Shown one piece after another: positions 11,753 through 23,252 of a stretch of 64,000 nucleotides of DNA. A model generated the notes under the pieces. It was not told the origin of the DNA. It ran no database searches and saw only the letters and a list, made by a program, of their open reading frames with translations. Source of the stretch: Cheilinus undulatus (lineage: Eukaryota; Chordata; Actinopteri; Labriformes; Labridae); assembly GCF_018320785.1 (NCBI RefSeq), contig NC_054865.1:33232398-33296397 (forward strand), given 5' to 3'. The position numbers and the translations under genes were made by a program. Position 1 is the first letter of the stretch. Each line of letters opens with the position of its first letter.

Positions 11753-14700
11753 ATCAATAATGTTACACAGGTCATTAGAAACTAGCTAACATTTCCATAA
11801 ATACTATATCTATATTTCCTTGCATTTCTCCCTCAGGTGTCCCTGAAGCCTTCAGCAAGTCCTGTACCCCACGTATCCCCTGATTCTGTTCTAAATGTTC
11901 TGTTTGTTCTCTTGTTTTCGTGTTGTATTTAGTTGAAAATGAATAAACATTTGGAAAAAGAGTTTGTGGATTTAATGGGGGATCAAAGACTTGGGGGAAA
12001 CAATGGCTTATCATGAATAAAACAGTTCTATAAAATAAAAAAACACCACCAAAAGTACTTCAAGTTAACTTTAAATTCCTGCCTATCAAAGTCATGTTAA
12101 CTTAAGCAACTTACTTGCAATGCTCATTGACTTGACATTGACGGTCCTGAAACTGCTGGCTGCGAGCCGACAGATAAGGACTATTGCAAGAATGAGCCTG
12201 TGTAGATGTGACGCTGTCCATGGTGCTGGATTAACAGCTGCCACTCAGAGAGTGAGGAAAAAAGATGCTGTAAACAGCTGATTTCGCGTGCTTCTCTTCA
12301 GCTGATTTCTGGCAGTTCATGTAAAGGCGTTATTTGTGCTCAAGGCACTGTACATTTTGATGCATTTCGTGACTTTTTGTCTTTCTCTGACCGTCCAGAA
12401 CAAAACAGTCTGTGATGCAAGGGTTGAAATATTGTTTCTTGTTACCTACAGCTGCAAACTGAGGGGCGGGAAAATTGCCTCTTGCCTAGAACAGCACATT
12501 TGCATGTGCGGGGACTGGTTGGAGTATTTTATATCATCACAAGATGGCAGCATAGCCTTAATTCTGGTTCTATTAAGAGAAGCAGGAGCTTTGAACCTTT
12601 CAGCAAGAAAAAATACATTAAAAATGTAGTTTGGGTATTACAGTGTGGGCCTAAGAGGCTTTTTTGTAGGTCCTGAGATGGCGAATATGTTCAAGAATGT
12701 GTACATGCCTAGGTAATATGTGCTGCCGAGGCTGATTTTTTGAAATGTTGTAGGGGGTGCCACTGAGGCAAAAAGCCACACCCACCCACAATACAAAGAC
12801 ATGCAACATGCTGCTTTTAAACCACAGAAATAAAAATAGCAGACTTCCTGTTTGTTTTATGGTATGGGTCCAAAGGCTTTTTTGTAGATCTTAAAATGAT
12901 GTATTAGCTCAAGAATGTTCAAAATCCTAGGTTAAACCTGTTGCAGGGGCTGAATTTCTGAAATATTGCAGGGGGCACCACTGAGCCAAAAAGCTACACC
13001 TTCCAACAGTCATCCTATAAATCATCTCATTTCACTACTGAGTATTTCTGTGCCAAGTTTTGTGGCTTTGCAAGTTTTGTAAGCATCAGATAATTCAACT
13101 TCCTGTTACATGGTGAATGAAAAATAGTCATGGCCACACCGTTTTAGGTAAGGACTCTTGACCTTCAAATTTGACTAAGGTCAACATTGGGATATGTGTC
13201 TGGTGAAATTTCAGCAGGATTTGGCCAATCTTGTAATAAATAGAAATTATTAGTGGGCATCAATCACTTTTATCACATGATGAAGCATTTAAATTTGAGT
13301 GGCCGCCATGGCCACACCTTTCGACTGATGAGAAAGTTGTAAGCAACTTTTGACCCAAGACATCTCTTCTTGCTCTCCACCAAAGATCAAGTTGTTTGGA
13401 TGAAAGCCCTTGGACTAGTTTGTTCAAATAAGACCCTTAAAATATGCCTCGTTTTACAAAAAAAAATCAAAATGGCCAACTTCCTGTTTGATTTACAACA
13501 TGGGTCCAAGAGGCTTTTTGTGCGTCCTAACATGACACATCTGCCTACAAATGTTCAAAATCCTATGTTAAACCTGCTGGGGGGGCTGCTTTTTTGAAAA
13601 GTTAAAGGGGGTGCCATTGAACCAATAGGTCATGCCCACCTACAAAAGTTATATAGATCAACTTGGCTCTCAAAATAGATTTTTTGTGGTTAAGTTTCAT
13701 TGCTTTACATATACTATAAGCCCCTGAAAATCGCCATGGCCATGCCTTTTGACCTAGACGTTTGACCATCAAGTATGTGTAAGGTCAACTCCTTGGGTAC
13801 AGCCTGAGCAAATTTTAGCATGATTTCACCAACCATGTAGGTATCACAATTTGAAATCCAGGAGAAGTGACTTTGTGTTGCCAGAGGGTGGCGCTGCACA
13901 ATTTTTCAAAATGTCAAGCATAGATATGTTCTGGCCTGGACTGTCATTGAATTGTCCCAGATACGTTAATGTATACCAGAGTTATGACCATTCAAAAATT
14001 TAGGCTGAGACTTTCTTGTTTGCCACCCTGCCGAGGCCACACCCTCTGGCAAAAAGTCATAGATTTTTGCACAGACATAAACCCACTTCTTTAGGACTTC
14101 CTGCCACAAATTTGAAGTGGTGACTTCAAAGGACTTGTAAGAACCGCTTGTGCTGTAAACCTTGACATTTCCTGTCACCACTAGGAGGAGCTATGATCTG
14201 TAGAAAATATGACTATATGAGCATGTGCAGGCATGGACCTTCCATAAACACAGGAAGTTTGAGTCAGATTGGACAATGCACAGCTTAATTATAAACAACT
14301 TCTTGTTTGTCAAAAATATGCTAATTTGAGGGCTCGCCACAACCACACCTTTTGACTGATGAGAAAGTCCTGAATAATTTATCATCTGCCATGTCTCATC
14401 TGGCTGTACACTGAAGTACAAGTCAATAAGACAACGATCCCAAGAGGAGTTCGTCCAGATATGACCCCTGGAACAGGCCAAAAACACCTCATTTTGGGCT
14501 CATTGATTCATAATGGCAGATTTCCTGTTGGGGATAGAGATTTGCTCCAGGAGACTATTTTTGTAGAGCTCCCTGAGCTGAATCTACACACCAAAATTCA
14601 TAACTCTAGGTCAAAGTCCCTTTTGGGGCTGTTCCATAGAAGCATGAAAAGTGGGGCAGATGGGCAGTTCCTGAGGATCATCTGTGAAACCTATATCAAC

Positions 14701-14798
14701 TCCGCATTTTGCACACCCTTCATATGTGTGCCAAATTTCTTCGATTTTTGAGTATGATAAGGGGCCCAAAAAGGCTTGGAAAGCATAAAAACAATTAA

Positions 14799-17700
14799 AG
14801 CTGCAAGCAGCGATAACAGGCCCTCGCAAACCATCACATGTCGGGGTGTGTCGCAACCTCAGATGTGTAGCAACCGTTGGGTGCTAGCAACAAGGTGCGC
14901 TGCACCCATGGGGTATGTGGGTGTTGAAACACTCACACTTTCACAGAAACAGAGGGTGATCCCCCTCATTAATTTCCAGAGCTTGCTGTTCCTTTGGCAG
15001 CAAAACCAAATGATCAGGAGGTATGAGCCCTGAAAATTTTGAATGCAACTCCCAAAAATGAACAAATCACTGTATTGTCAGCTTCACAGCTCCTCTTTCT
15101 GCTCTGCTTGGCTCAGACGCTCTTTCTCTTTGTCTTCTCTGTCTCTTGCATGCTTGCAGCCTCACTCCCTCTCCCTCATGTGCACACTCACTCCACAGGA
15201 GAAAGATGACGGAGTGGCTAAAAGCATTAAGTGATTGTCTTCTGAATGTTCCAGTCACTGGTGTTGAAGATAGAGCAGAGGAGCAAATACAGAGATACAG
15301 ATGTGTACAAGTTTGTTTCATCATTTCCTTCAATGCTTTTCTCCTCTCAGTTTGACATTTTATCTTATATTCATGGATAAAAAGACAGATACAAACTTTG
15401 TAATGTGTTTGCTGTTTAGATCCTGTCGTAAATAGTGTTGCAGTGTTTTGTGTCAACGCAAAATGGCAGTATAGCCTTAATTTTGGTTCCATTAAGAGAA
15501 GAGGGACTTTGAAACTTTCAACATGCAAAATGAAAAAAAAAAATAGTCTTGCTTTTGTTTTACAATATCAGTCCAAGACTTACCAACTTGCTGTTTGGTA
15601 TACAGCATAGGTCCAAGAGGTTTTTTTGTAGGTCTTGTAATGATTTGTAAGCTCAAAGATTTTCAAAATGTTAGGTTAAACCTGCTCCGGGGGCTGAACT
15701 TCTGAAATTTTGTAGGGGGCGCCACTGAGCCAAAATGTCACAGCCACCCATAACATGAATATAAATCACATCGGGTTGCCACTGAGCATACTTGTGCCAG
15801 GTTTCATGGCTCTACAAGTTTAAGCTCTTTAAATAAGTACTTCCTGTTTCATGGCAAAGGATCCTTTGTTTTGGCAACTGAGTTACAAGCAGACTTGTGA
15901 GCTTTACCAATTTGATTTCTCCAATGATTTCCTCAGGCATGCAATTCCAATAAGCACACAAAATCTAGTGAAGACATCATGATGTACAGCTGAGATATAA
16001 CAGAAGGCATTTGTATGGCAGGACAGCATCGCCAAAACCAAAATTTGCCAACCTGCCACGCCCCCACCCTTTGATATCAATATGATATGAAAAACGGTAA
16101 AGTTTGACAAAATTTGGTAAATTTTGCCCCTGCGTGTTTCCAAGACCGCAAAAATCCTACTTTTTGGCAAGATAGCTAACTTTGAGGGGTCGCCATGGCT
16201 ATGCCCTTTGACTAATGAGAAAGTCACGAATAACTTTTCATCTAGGATAACTCTTTTAACAAAATACAAAAAAATCAAGCTGTTTGGATGAACACCCTCG
16301 AACCAGGCCCCTGAAAAACGCTGTGTACAAGCAAAAAATTAAAAATGGCCAACTTCCTGTTTGATTCACGAAATGGGTCCAAGAGACTTTTTTTTTGCAT
16401 CCTGACATACTTGTGTCCACAAATTTTCAAAATCCCAGGTTAAACCTGCTTCAGGGGCTGAATTTCTGAAAGGTTGTAGAGACGCAAAAAAAGTGAAGTA
16501 ACTTCATGTTGCCAGATGGTGGCGCTGTGGAATTTGTCAAAATATCAAATATGAATGTGTTCTGGGTGGGACTGTTATCGAGCACATGAAATTTATCTCA
16601 GATATAAGGATGTATATCAGAGTTATGACTGATCAAAAATTGATGGCAAAAGGGTGACTTTTTTGTATATTGCCTCGTAGAGGCCACGCCCTCTGACAAA
16701 AGTCACAGAATTTTGTACAGACAAATCCACTTCTCTAGGTTGTCCTGACACAAATTTCATGTAAATATCTTCAAAGGACTTTAAACTGCAGTTTGTTAAC
16801 CTGACATGTCAGATGGATGTGTTTCACACATCCATCTGGAAAATCTTCAAAAATAAGCATTTAGGAAAGGGCAGAGGATTTGAAAATTGGATGAACGTTC
16901 TGTCACATCTTTATGGGCCAATCAGAGCAACCAAACACGTGACGTTGTCGTCGCTACCGAGTTGCGCGTGCGCAGCTATCGAGGAATAACGCGAACCATG
17001 AGACATGTCAGTACACAACTTTTGTTGTTTTTGAAATAAAAACCACTCATTGCTGTTCTTTGTTCTTTTTTTAATAAAGAAATGTTGTCAAGTTCGGATA
17101 AAGCTAATGTTTTAGCAGCATCCATGCTAATCTCCTCCGCCATAATTGCACTGGCCTCTTGTTGCTGCTTGCTTACATCATGACTCCGCTGTCCCTGAAA
17201 GCACTGCCCCTCATCGCTGATTTGTCCTGTCACTTTCTAACCAGGCCCAAACGGTTCAGACAGAAGCTTTGCAAGACGGATTTGACAGTTAGAAACAAGG
17301 GAACGGGCATATCCATCTGCTTTTCAAGGTTAGCAGCTTGTACTTTCAGCCTTGACACTCACTCCCTTTCACCACTGGGTGGCACTATGACTGAAAAAGT
17401 TATAACCATATGAACATGCGCAGACATGGACCTGCCATAATTCCAGGAAGTTTGAATCAGATTGGACCATGCATGGCTGATTTAAACTCAATTTCCTGTT
17501 TCTCAAAAAATATGCAAATTTGAGGGCTCGCCATGGCCATGCCTTTTGAGTAATGAGAAAGTCCTAAACAACTTTTCATCACCCATGTCTCATTATTTTC
17601 TGTGCCGAATTACAAGTTGATCAGATCAAATCCCTCAGAGGAGTTAATCCAGATATGACCCCTGGAACAGGGCAAAAATACCCAAATTTTTGCTAATTCA

Positions 17701-17988
17701 TTCAAAATGGCAGATTCCCTGTTGGAGATAGAAACTTGGTCCCACTGGGTTTTTTGTAGATCTGCTCAAGACACATCTGTCCCAAAATTTCATTAATTTA
17801 CGACAGTCAAAGGAGGAATACTTAACTTTTAAAACTTTTAGGAGGTGCTATTGAGGCAATTCTGAATTGGCATGTTGCAAACCATGAAAATATCAAATTT
17901 TTCACAAGACTGTATGCACCTGCAAAGTTTCATAACTTTTGAATATGTTAAAGGCCTCAAAAGTCCATGCAAACTGCTCGGGCCCTAA
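14799..17988 (+). repeat. Long teleost dispersed repeat, copy 2
   Basis: Starts AGCTGCAAGCAGCGATAA followed by GGCCCTCGCA, directly against the end of copy 1, and ends 'ctgctcgggccctaatgac', the matching terminal phrase. It holds the same ordered phrases as copy 1 ('cttcctgtttgattcacgaaatgggtcc' type, 'gttaaacctgcttcaggggctgaat', 'ggtggcgctgtgg', 'cgccatggccatgccttttgag'). A block at about 16810-17340 has no counterpart in copy 1 and is an insertion. No coding frame is preserved. Confidence 0.75.
16810..17340. mobile_element. Unclassified insertion inside repeat copy 2
   Basis: Comparison with copy 1 (14140-14290) shows this block is extra. Its left edge is a perfect palindrome, CAGATGGATGTGT/ACACATCCATCTG, with a 3-base loop (16810-16838). 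Near the right edge CATATCCATCTG repeats the arm. It contains a CpG-rich patch (16915-17000) and, on the minus strand (16990-17145), a frame starting MAEEISMDAAKTLALSEL and continuing LLKKEQRTAMSGF. That resembles the N-terminal helix before a RecQ-type helicase domain, but is too short to be sure. The element class is unknown. Confidence 0.45.
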
Positions 17989-19103
17989 TGACTGGAGCAG
18001 TCTGATGGTTTTCACGTTGCTGTGTTAATCAGAGGAATCTTCTGCAGGAGAGAGAAATCCTGCAGACTCTCTGTGGTGTATATGGGCATCTACTGCTGCT
18101 CTGGTGTCACACACAGTGAGTTCAAAGAGATCACACACAAAAAACAACTTCATATGAAAGTGACATTAGGCCCTACATGTTTAGTTAGGAACATACTTTG
18201 AATAATTAGGCCTCTTGAGATCCATTCACAAGGTTCATATGTTAATTCTTGCTGTCTTCATGTGTTTATGTGCTTGTTTCCAGGATCTCACAGGACGGGA
18301 CTGTCTGCCGTCAGCAGCAGCTCTTGTTTTGTCCTGAATGTAAAGACTAGTGTAGTAAATGTCAGCAGCCATACAAAAAGGAAGACAGAGTAGTGTAAGT
18401 TTGATCGACAGTGCAGGATTACAGCATTATGCAACACTGCTGGGAGTAAAAAAATAAATCCAGATGAGATTAGGATCTGCATCCCAGCTCTCTCCAATGC
18501 TCTCTGTCTATCCATTCATCAGCCATTCGCTCTTTCTCTGATTCATGCAACACTTTATCACAGAGTGGTGGAAATAACTTATTTTAAAAAGGATTGGTGG
18601 AGAATCTGCCTCACGGCTTTACATTCACTTAAAGATGTTTGAGATTTCAGCGCTTAAAAGGGAGTAACAATTAAGTAAATGATCATCCAAGCTGTCAGCA
18701 AACAAGCCTGAAGATAAAATGAATTGGACCACACTGACAGGAGGTAAATCTCTGCTTAAGCTGTTATCACACCGCCATCTAGAGGAAGAAAATCATGCTG
18801 CAATATCTCACTGCAGCCTGCAGCAGAAACCTTTTAATGCTTGATTTTTAGCCTATTAAAAAGAGAACTTGTTAAACAATCACTTCTCCAGAACAGCAAT
18901 GGTTCATTCACTGAAACATAACGATCATTTTTTAAAATGTCTTATGTAATTTGGAGGTTAAAAGATTGTGAGATGCTTTCTCAAACATGACAAAGTGTTA
19001 CTGTCTTAAAAAAATCTCAGCTTTTTTAACAAGTTGAGCTATCAGTAAATACATTTTATTTTTCTAACAAAAACATTTTATGACCTTTTCAACGTACAAA
19101 TGA
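17989..19103. other. Gene-free intergenic DNA
   Basis: Between the dispersed repeat and the Tc1-like element. AT-rich, with no recognisable exon, RNA gene or transposon end. Confidence 0.6.
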
Positions 19104-19387
19104 CAAAGTTATTAGCCCCCCTATGAAAATTCGATTTTTAAGTATTTCCCAAATGCTGTTAAACAGAGCAAGGAATTTTAAACACAGCTTTTCCAAATAT
19201 CCTTGTTTTATTTTGGATGCAGACACTATTTTACTTTGCAAAAAGAAACAAAATTATTAAAGGAGAGATGTGACAGTGTGCTCTCATTGTGTGATAAACT
19301 CCATGAAAAAGCCAGGTGCTCTTGAAGAGTGAAGCTTAAAAATTGTCAAAAAAAAAAAAAAATACAAAAAAAAAAAACAAGTCCTAT

Positions 19388-19460
19388 CTTGTCCATGCCC
19401 TGATGAAGACCCTGTGTGGTAGAAAATGGTCAGTATTTTCAGTGGCAGGGCATGGACAAG
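19388..19460. repeat. 15-bp perfect inverted repeat inside the Tc1-like element
   Basis: CTTGTCCATGCCCTG (19388-19402) is perfectly complementary to CAGGGCATGGACAAG (19446-19460). An inner GAAAAT/ATTTTC pair lies in the 43-base loop. It sits where the 3' part of the transposase should be, so it is probably a second, smaller insertion or a rearrangement. Confidence 0.7.
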
Positions 19461-19567
19461 ACACAGACACAGGTGAGGTTCATTTAAAAGAATCCTGTGA
19501 TCTTAGGGCTAAAACTGGTCACATTTTCTGTGATTTTATTGTCTATTATTAGAGATGCCCTGAGCTA

Positions 19568-20304
19568 TTAAAGGCTTTTAAGCTGTATCCTTGACTCAAG
19601 CCCTGTTGGCTTCCCCTTTTTCAAGTGTCCCCTTTTGCTGGATAGCAGCCTGCAGTCATTTCTGTCTTTCTTCATGAATCTTTCACTTTTTAGGCGATTC
19701 CCAGTTCCAGACACACTGAAGTATCCCCACAACGTAATACTCCCACTGCCATGTTTCACAGTGGGGATGGTGTTCTTTGGGTTGCACACCTCTCCCTTCT
19801 TTCTCCAAACATAAGCAACATTTCTGTGGCCTGAGAATTCTAGTTTTGTCTCATCGGACCAAAGCAGAATCCTTCTCCACGTTGTCATCAGCATACTTTA
19901 GTCTGGCTTGACAGTGACTCTTCTGCAGAAGTGGAGTTTTTCTTGGTCTGTAACCTCTCAGTAACTGAGACTCAGTTCAGTCCTGTGCAGGGCTCTGATG
20001 GTCTTCTTTGAGACAACAGTTCCTGACTTGGCTAAATCATTCACTAGTGTCTTGGCAGTTGTTCTGGGGTCTTAAGACACATCTCTCACTCTCACAGGTT
20101 TCTTATCACAGTCTTTGAAATGTTTCTCTTCCTACCTCTTCCAGGCTTGTTCTGGACAGTGTGGATCTCTTTAAATTTCTTGATGATACTTCTCACTGCA
20201 GGTCTTGGCTACACTGTGATAACTTTGTATATCCTTCTCCTGCTTTGTGAGCATCAACAATTCTTTTTCTCAAGTCTAAACTGATTTGTTTTGTTTTTAG
20301 CCAT
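19568..20304 (-). pseudogene. Tc1-like transposase, broken
   Basis: A start at 20302-20304 reads MAKNKTNQFRLEKKN, as in Tc1-like transposases. The middle is interrupted by stops and frameshifts. The frame 19894 to 19568 recovers the first catalytic Asp in WSDETKLEF, then [13 protein letters not shown] and [14 protein letters not shown] segments typical of the DDE core. The region with the second Asp and the final acidic residue is missing, so it cannot be active. Confidence 0.8.
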
Positions 20305-20687
20305 AATGTTTTCTCAGGGACAGCTCAGACTGTTACTGAAGTTTTTATACGGTTTGTAAATTAGAAGATAACCCTCAGTTTTAACTTGATTTTAAATGTG
20401 TTCTAATGGGGAATAAAAATTTTGACCCAGAAAAATAAAAAATAAAAAAACTAGGATGTTTGCAAAGCTGTGTAAAAAATTTCTCATTCTGTTTAGCAGC
20501 ATTTGGGAAACACTTGAGAAAAAAAAAATCTGATTTTTATAGTGGGGCTAATAATTGTCCTCTTTGAAACCTCATTAAAACTAAGCAGAAAGGATTTTCA
20601 GTGTCTTATAGTCTTTGCAAAAGTAAAGAGGGGTTGTAAACATCCTCCTCATTCAGTGACATTTCCTGTGAATGCTCTTTTAACACT

Positions 20688-20939
20688 AGGGATGCACCAG
20701 TTTAACATCAATAATGGTTCACATCAGCCCTGCTTACAAACATTGCCATCAGCCTGATAATGTGTCATGAATAAATACCAGTTATCACTGTTTATCTGTG
20801 GTGCCCAATCAATTTTATGCTGGCTTCTAGAATACCTAACTGCTGAATCAGATGACAGATTTTAAAGGGCAAAGGACCAAGTCACGAGAAAAACATCAGA
20901 ATCAGTGTCGGCCCTAATTTTCACAATCAGTGCATCTCT
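20688..20939. mobile_element. Short hAT-type MITE
   Basis: Ends AGGGATGCACCAGTT and, on the other strand, AGAGATGCACTGATT, flanked by TAACACT on both sides (20681-20687 and 20940-20946). These ends match a common fish hAT MITE group. Seven of the expected eight duplicated bases are recognisable. No coding capacity. Confidence 0.75.
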
Positions 20940-21696
20940 TAACACTGATATATAGTGGAAGTAAATATAAATTTTGTGCTGCTTCTTGCCACACATATAA
21001 AACTGGGTTCTAATTTATTTCAAATGCTGTTTCCCATTATATTTCAAGTATACATTATTTTAGTGACCATTCACAACCTAAAAATACAACAAGATCTAAT
21101 TATGTTACTACAAAGTATAATAACTAGTGCTGTCCAAAGTTTTCATTAATTCATCACAGGGGTGAAAAATGTGATTAAAAAATGTGTAATGATTAGTTGC
21201 ACTCTGATGCCATCACACTTGCCAGCTAAAGTAGATTTGTAACACTGATTGGAATCTGTAAAAATTCTCTCCGCTCTTATTTTTCTACACTTTTATGGAT
21301 AAAATCCATTTTCTACAGATTGACACCATCCTAGATTGACCAGTGAGTGCAGTCTGCCCTTAGTCTCCACTTTTGTTTTAAAAGCTAGGTTTTGATGTCA
21401 TTCAGAAATATGTTCTTTCTGATTGTTCCACTGTTATTAAATCTACCAGTAATGCAAGCTTTCTCAAATTATCTACGTATGCCGTTAATTGTGATTAATT
21501 ACAACACCTTGAATTAATAAGATTATTTTTTAATCAACTGTCTGCACCATTAATAACTCTCCCTTTTTTCTAAACCGATCCTCACTTTTATGACCATGAA
21601 TTAGATTTTTTTGTTTGTTTTGATTTAATGGTTGGAAATGGGGTGGCAATTTTAAAATGTTTGCGGTAATGTTTTTTCTCCATAACAGGATGTGAG

Positions 21697-21997
21697 TAGG
21701 GCTGAGCAATTTTGAAAAGAATAAATCAATTTTTATGAGTCCTATTGCAAATGTGATGTGAACTGTAGAATTGAAGAGAATGATCATTTTATGTCATTCT
21801 CATTTTTGATTGACAAAAGCATTTAAAATTGAGGAAAGTAGGAGTTTTTGCAAACTAGTGTAGAGCATAACATCCCTGCTGCAAAAAAGTGTATTTAACT
21901 GGTATTTTGACACATTTCAGGTGGAAGAAATATTGCACCTCTTGCAATCTTAAAACTGCAGGACATATTGAGATTTAATTTAAACTACTCAGCCTTA
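21697..21997. mobile_element. hAT-type MITE
   Basis: Ends TAGGGCTGAGCAATTTT and, on the other strand, TAAGGCTGAGTAGTTT, flanked by GATGTGAG (21689-21696) and CATGTGAG (21998-22005), a 7-of-8 target duplication. About 300 bp, no open frame. Same 'TAGGGCTG' group as the element in cog4 intron 1. Confidence 0.75.
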
Positions 21998-23252
21998 CAT
22001 GTGAGTAATGTGGTCAAAAGTGCTTGCTCACACACACAGTTGAAGTCAACTAAAAATAATTTGCCTGGACTGCCTCAAGTTACTTGAACCTCAAACATGT
22101 AGCAAGGAACAAGCTGATTGCAGGCCAGGTGTTAAGCTACAACTTAATGACATGTCAACAAACAGGGTTCCTACAAACTTTTAAATGTAGGACTTTTTGA
22201 AGGATCAGCAGGAACCGTGAACAAATATGTCCTGTTGATCTGACTGGCAGCCTACTCTTGTGCATTTAAAGACACATTTCATGAATTAAGAAATTATTTA
22301 ACATGAATCAGCTCCATTTCAAAATGAGATTTACTTCAAAATAACAGCAGAGCAATGATGTCAGACCAAGCTTGGAAAAAAAAAACAGAAATGTAACATC
22401 CTACATAAAAACACAGATGAACAGGACTGAGAGATGCAGCCACCAAACATCTGCAGGAGGAAAAACATCTGACCATAAACAGGCACGTAAAGTTCAGCCA
22501 TGTATCACACTGAAACAAGCAGCGACTGTTTTACAGCAAAACCAAGAAGTATGGACAAAGTACAGGTTGCAAAGAGCACCTGCACAAGTTTTTTTTTTTT
22601 TAGATTTCTTTAACAAAAAAATTTTACTTAAAGCATCATTCATGAAACATCCTTTAAAAAAACGAGTCTTAAGGGACCTAAAAAGGCAACTCAAGTCATA
22701 GTAGCACTTTCTTTTATTGACTAACATCAAAATATTTCTAAGAATAGTGTTTTGTTTACAAAAAGTTCTATAGTTACTTCATCTTGGCATTATTTACACC
22801 ACCTCCCCAGATCTATTTTAGGTTCATTCTGGCTGCAGCTCCTCTTGTTCAAGCTCATAGAGCAGTAGAAACATTTAAAAGAAACCTCCAAGAGAAAAAC
22901 CTCTCTATGACACTGCTGAGACTCCTCCTTATCAGTCTGATAATAAATGTAGAAGCCTGCTCATAAATCTGTGAACACTATGAGTCTGGTTATATTGATA
23001 AAAATGCTTTTACTGACCTTGTCTGACTGTAAAGAATTAATTGTGCACGTTTCTAAAGAACTAGCAATGAGATTATCAATATAAACTACATGAGTTAGCC
23101 AGCCAACTTTATACATCAAGCCAATGAAAAGACAGTTCTCCTTGTTGAAAACAAATTGTCATCGCTCGTAGTTTCTTACAAAATAGAGCTGGGTCTCGTT
23201 TCTTCCTCGTCAGTCTGAGTCTCTAGGGGTCATGTCAGGTTATGTTTACAAA
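21998..23252. other. 3' flank of thap11
   Basis: Must include the thap11 3' UTR, since the stop codon is at 23253 on the minus strand. A TTTATT at about 22711 would be an AATAAA poly(A) signal for that strand. No other feature recognised. Confidence 0.5.

Larger units (their letters stand above)
9276..14798 (+). repeat. Long teleost dispersed repeat, copy 1 (interrupted)
   Basis: Begins with GGGCTGCAAGCAGCACTG followed by GGGCCCTCACACC, a start signature I recognise from many teleost genomes; its class is not known to me. The body is made of repeated phrases such as 'aacttcctgttt', 'gggtccaagaggcttttttgtag', 'ggttaaacctgct', 'gccaaaaagccacaccca' and 'ccatggccacacctttt', occurring several times each. 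It parallels copy 2: for example 12545 matches 15465 and 13490 matches 16349. The first half is broken up by a LINE tail and a hAT MITE. It ends near 'ggggcccaaaaaggcttgg'. No long open frame is present, so it is non-coding as it stands. Confidence 0.75.
19104..20557 (-). mobile_element. Decayed Tc1-like transposon
   Basis: Inverted ends about 100 bp long: the left (19108-19205) contains TTATTAGCCCC, 'atttcccaaatgctgtta' and 'acacagctttt'. The right (20455-20557) carries the reverse complement of the same phrases. The transposase lies on the minus strand between them and is broken. Exact ends and the TA duplication are blurred by mutation. Confidence 0.8.

Noticed and set aside
11775-12014. 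79-codon minus-strand frame with a KTREQTEHLEQNQ stretch
   Set aside because: It looks a little like a coiled coil but has no family match I can support, no splice sites, and lies in repeat DNA.
15067-15528. 153-codon minus-strand frame
   Set aside because: It falls entirely within copy 2 of the long dispersed repeat and has low-complexity Arg/Ser-rich content with no domain.
21124-21520. TAGTGCTGTCCAAAG start resembling a fish MITE
   Set aside because: No convincing matching end or target duplication could be found.
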